Below, piece by piece: positions 60,205 to 64,000 of a DNA stretch of 64,000 bases. A program made the position numbers and the translations under genes. The notes under the pieces are model-generated. The model saw only the letters and a list, made by a program, of their open reading frames with translations. It did no database searches and was not told where the DNA came from. Position 1 is the first letter of the stretch. Each line of letters opens with the position of its first letter. The stretch is from Excoecaria cochinchinensis. Taxonomy: Eukaryota; Streptophyta; Magnoliopsida; Malpighiales; Euphorbiaceae. Where the stretch lies: contig CANTUQ010000007.1 of assembly GCA_947683425.1 (NCBI GenBank), forward strand, positions 4,464,001-4,528,000. Reading direction: 5' to 3'.

Positions 60205-60499
60205 AAGGCACTATAATTATAAAATGTATTCATAAAAAAATTAAAATATTTATGTTAGTTAAAAATAAAAATGAGAAATTAAATATAATTCAATATAATA
60301 TTCAAATTATAAATATAAAATAAAAATAGTGCGTCAATATGCATGCATAGAATAGAAAAATATAATAAATAGAAAAATTATAATTTATTAATTTTATTAA
60401 ATATTAATTATTACATTCAACAAAAAATTTTATTTTTAAAGCGAAATATATTTAATTCGAATTGTAAGCATTAAATACTAACTATAAAAATATTAAAAC
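60205..60499. mobile_element. Left part of a truncated hAT-like element
   Basis: TATAATTATAAAATGTATTC matches 44751-44765 and its surroundings in the remnant near 44.7 kb. Together with 61672-62160 it appears to be one older element, split by the insertion at 60500. Confidence 0.45.
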
Positions 60500-61069
60500 T
60501 AGGGGTGTGCAAATGGTCGGTTCGGTTCGATTTTGGACCGAACCGAACAGACCGAAAATCGAAGTTCACAAATTTTTAGAATCGAATCGTAAACCGAAAT
60601 AATTTCGGTCGGTCCATTCGGTTCTTGCTTTCTCATCTCTCTGTTTTATATGTGGGTTGAGGTTAAAAGGGTAATTTGACTTTATATATTAATATCTTCC
60701 CTTTCCCTTTCACACACATTCTCTCTCACCCTCTTCATCTTCCTCCTTCCCTCCCCCTGTTCTCGGTTCGCTTCTCCCCTTACACACGACGATCGGATCT
60801 CTACCGCTCACCCTCAACGGCGTCGCCCTTCCACTGCCGTTAGCCCCTCTTCTTCTCTCTCGCTTTCTCTCTCTCCATCTATTTCGGCAGATCTAGTCCC
60901 CCCTCTCCCTCCCTCCCTCCTCTCTGTTTTCGATAGATCTAGTCCCCGTCGCACCTCCCACCGGCGCTCGACTCTCTTGCTGCCTCACTCCCTCGACCCA
61001 CCGGAGCACGGGTTTTATTTTTTTTGTTTACTCTATTGGTTTTTGTTTTTTTTTTTTGTATTCTACTGT

Positions 61070-61174
61070 GTTGGATATATATATATATATATATTGTTTA
61101 TTTATTTTTTTTGTTGATTTATTTTTTTTTTTTTGGAATCCTTGTGTTTATATTGAATCCTTTACTGTATTTTC

Positions 61175-61214
<40 letters not shown>

Positions 61215-61420
61215 TGTTTATTTATTTTTTTGTTGATTTTTTTTTTTGGAATCCTTGTGTTGGTTGTGTATATATTGAATCCTCATCCTATGTTGGTTGT
61301 GACTCGGTTCGGTTATAACATATTGTTGATTTATTTTTTTGTTGATTTATTTTTTTTTGGAATCCTTGTGTTGGTCGTTGTGTATATATTGAATCCTGTG
61401 TTGGTTGTGACTCTCGGTTT

Positions 61421-61430
<10 letters not shown>
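61070..61430. repeat. Three imperfect tandem units inside the hAT-like element
   Basis: Each unit contains TGTTGATTT, a T run, GGAATCCTTGTG and TATATTGAATCC, and runs roughly 110-130 bp. Confidence 0.65.

Positions 61431-61495
<65 letters not shown>
61428..61495. repeat. TA dinucleotide microsatellite
   Basis: An uninterrupted TA run of about 68 bases. Confidence 0.9.
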
Positions 61496-61497
<2 letters not shown>

Positions 61498-61671
61498 CAA
61501 AGTGAGTTTTGAGAAGTTTGGTCGGTTCGGTTCTTTCGGTTTTATAATTTTAAGAACCGAATCGAACCGAACTAACCGAAATTTAATTTCAGTTCAAAAC
61601 CGAACAAACCAAATCAAATGGACTAAAATTCATTCGGTTCCGGTTCGGTTCTGCACAGCCCTAATTAAAAC

Positions 61672-62160
61672 TAACATTTCACATTTTAATTGAATATTAT
61701 TTATCATATTAAATTTAAAATATTTTAATTAAAGAGTTAAAATTATTAAATTAATTACAATTAGAAATTAATTATATATATTAAAAATTTTGAAAGGTAA
61801 AAAATTTTGTGTGTGTGAAATTAAAAATTCATCACAAATGTAATTTTTTGTTAATATATTAATGTTATATAACTTTTTGAATATATTATGATTTTTATTA
61901 TTGAGAAATTGATAAATCAAGAAATAATAATAAATATTAAATATGGACATATTAAATAATTAATAAATTAGTTAAAAATTCAGTTATCGGTTTGGCTAGC
62001 CGATTATATGAGCAAAAATTATTAACCAGTCAATTAATATCGATTTTTTCAAAACAATAATCATTAATCAGTCCATTATAATCAGTTAATCAGTTTATTG
62101 ATTCGGTTTCAGACCGATTTATCAGTTAATCGCATCAACCGATTTTTTTCTCACCCCTAG
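61672..62160. mobile_element. Right part of a truncated hAT-like element
   Basis: It ends GATTTTTTTCTCACCCCTA with CAGTTAATCAG/CCGATTTA motifs of the same family as 15339. The left terminus was not found. Confidence 0.5.
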
Positions 62161-62839
62161 CACCAAGAGCTACAAATATGAGTTATCATAATAATGAGAT
62201 TTAATAAAAGAAGTTGCTGCAAATGGATACATCATACATCTTAATCGTAAGTCAATTCGAAATCAACTAATATAGTTGTTTAAATATTAAACAACAGATT
62301 TTTCAGAAAGCAACATTTTAAAACTTTTTCAGGCAATTGTTCCTTATTTATTTGACATAAACAAAATTATCCATGATGATTAATAAAACTAATTGCCCGT
62401 TACTATTAATAAATTATCCATTACTATTATTTATTCCTTGCAAATCATCCATTTCTATTTATTCTTTTTATTTATTGACTAATATTTATATTATACATAT
62501 GGTAGTTATTTCATGCATTTGTGAAAATTTGTATTTGTTGAATAAGATGAGTCATAAAATGAAGGTTAAAGGGTGTCAATATGATAGTTAGGCTTTTGCA
62601 TGTTATGGAATATAATGCATGAATATATAAAAAGAAAAGAAGTAATTAAAGTTGGAAAAGGATTGGCATTAACTCCTTGATGATATTGGACCAACTCACA
62701 TGCATGTTTTCAAGAAGATGATGCTCAGTACAACATTAATAATATGTGGGTCTCGTACTCTAACTTCTGATCAGGAAATTAAAGTTTATTAAGGATTTTT
62801 TTTCCTTTTCTTTTTGATGCCTTTTAATTTAATAATATA
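62161..62839. other. AT-rich spacer
   Basis: No gene or element is recognised. Confidence 0.4.
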
Positions 62840-63106
62840 CTCTCTCCGTTTTTTATTATCTGTCACTTTTAAATAAAATTCAAATTTTATTTATCTGTCA
62901 CTTTTAAATTTTTAATATAATTTAATTTTTTTTTTTCAATTTAATTTTTATTTTCAATAAAAATTTGCTAATTAGATTCATTTTTTTACATTAAATCACT
63001 AAATATGCATTGAATTATTCAATTTTTTTCTAAATTTAAAATTAATTAATATTTTTTAATTTTAGTAAAAATAATAAAATTGATAATTATAAAATAATGG
63101 AGGGAA
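62840..63106. mobile_element. Stowaway-like MITE (older copy)
   Basis: CTCTCTCCGTTTTTTATTAT at the left pairs with AAATAATGGAGGGAAT at the right, with TA at each side. It is related in sequence to the copy at 63500. Confidence 0.6.
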
Positions 63107-63499
63107 TAATAGATTTGAATAAATTGCTGTTTAAAAAAAAAAAAAAGGAAAATCCCATTGGAAGACAGAGACGGAGAGAAGCGCGTAGCTTTATGATGCA
63201 AGCTGTAAAAACGCGTTGATGCGCCGACTGCTTTAAAGCAAATCTCTTCTGGCTTTTATTTCTCCAGAATTTCTAATTATGAATTTATTTTAAAATTGAT
63301 ATTTTCAACCAATCAGAAAGTATTTTTTTTATAATTATATCCGTTTCTTATTATACATAACCTTTATTACTTTTACTAAAATTAAAAAATATTAATTAAA
63401 TTTAAATTTAAAGTAAAATTTAATAATTTAAAGCATTAATTTCAATTTAAAAAAATTAAATTATATTGAAAGAAATTTAAATTTTACTTAAAATAGATA
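63107..63499. other. Spacer between two Stowaway-like elements
   Basis: A short GC-richer piece (63160-63245) lies between AT-rich stretches. No gene is seen. Confidence 0.35.
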
Positions 63500-63767
63500 C
63501 TCCCTCCGTTCCTTAATATATGTCACTTTTAACAAAAATTCAAATTTTATTTATCTGTCACTTTTATATTTTTAATGTAATTTAATTTATTTTTTTTAAT
63601 TTAATTTTCTTTTCCAATGTAAATTAACCAATTTGATTTAACTTTATACATTGGAACACTCAATATGCATTGAATTACTCGATTTTTTTCTAAATTCAAG
63701 TCTAATTAAGTATTTCTTAATTCTAGTGAAAATAACAAAAATGACACCTATTAAGGAACGGAGAGAG
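63500..63767. mobile_element. Stowaway-like MITE
   Basis: The 268-bp element has ends CTCCCTCCGTTCCTTAATA and TATTAAGGAACGGAGAGAG, flanked by the TA dinucleotide on both sides, the Tc1/mariner-type Stowaway signature. Confidence 0.8.
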
Positions 63768-64000
63768 TAATTTAGTAATTTAATGCACAAATTTAAATTT
63801 AATTGATTAATTTTAATTTAAAAAAAATAATTTGTATCGGAAGAAATTTAAATTTTACTTAAAAGTAAAATAGAGGGAATATATTTTAATAAATTGTCTA
63901 TTTTATTTTTTATTTTCTTATGCATTACTCACGGTATGATTTTAATACAAATTTATGGTAAATAAAAAAATAACTTCTAGAAAAAATGTATTATCTGTAT
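63768..64000. other. AT-rich end of the window
   Basis: No feature is recognised. Confidence 0.35.

Larger units (their letters stand above)
60500..61663. mobile_element. hAT-like element carrying a GC-rich leader-like insert
   Basis: The ends are TAGGGGTGTGCAA and TCTGCACAGCCCTA, with an exact 8-bp duplication ATTAAAAC at 60492-60499 and 61664-61671. Inside the GGTTCGGTT-rich ends lie a pyrimidine-rich, GC-richer block (60690-61010) that looks like a plant 5' leader, and then three units of about 120 bp around TTGGAATCCTTGTG (61070-61430) and a TA microsatellite (61428-61495). The open frames across these repeats are not genes. Confidence 0.85.

Noticed and set aside
61024..61505. Open frames of 70-149 aa across TA and T-rich repeats
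   Set aside because: They consist of simple-repeat translation (YIYIYI) inside an hAT-like element.

Overview
This is nuclear DNA from a flowering plant, very probably a eudicot. Genes have many short exons with GT/AG introns, intergenic DNA is AT-rich, and the window holds Copia, Gypsy-type, CACTA, hAT-like and Stowaway-like elements. The species cannot be named from the sequence. I joined exons by eye from splice sites, reading frame and protein-family knowledge.

Left part (1-14.6 kb): the 3' part of a HAD/NT5C-type nucleotidase gene on +, then, converging on it, a complete 24-exon LKR/SDH gene (bifunctional lysine-ketoglutarate reductase/saccharopine dehydrogenase, 1053 aa) on -.

Middle (15-43 kb): two intact pectin methylesterase (PME) genes on + (571 and 574 aa, three coding exons each), and on - a second intact lysine-degradation gene that encodes only the LKR half (447 aa, 10 exons). 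A 57-bp relic of the 3' end of an LKR-only gene lies downstream of the first PME, as the complete gene lies downstream of the second, so a PME+LKR block was duplicated. A decayed Copia element with six in-frame stops sits beside the relic. A second, very young Copia sits in intron 8 of the LKR-only gene. Upstream of the first PME are an hAT-like MITE, a 1.9-kb array of a GTCGCTAAAAG-type repeat, and a 385-bp near-perfect palindrome with TG...CA ends inserted in that array.

Right part (43-64 kb): no convincing host gene. A 10.07-kb CACTA transposon (TIRs, 3-bp duplication) carries a nested 6.7-kb gag-only LTR retrotransposon with 2.64-kb, almost identical LTRs. Then follow a degraded Copia fragment, several hAT-like MITEs with 8-bp duplications (one carrying a GC-rich leader-like insert) and Stowaway-like MITEs.

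Functionally, the two lysine genes act on the same first step of lysine breakdown (lysine + 2-oxoglutarate to saccharopine). Only the first also supplies the second step. The PME genes act in the cell wall and have no evident metabolic link to them. The observations I rate highest are the stand-alone LKR gene, a stem-loop leader conserved between two otherwise dissimilar Copia families, the palindromic TG...CA element, the GTCGCTAAAAG array, and a cluster of TCACG-N-CGTGA dyads inside the long LTRs.
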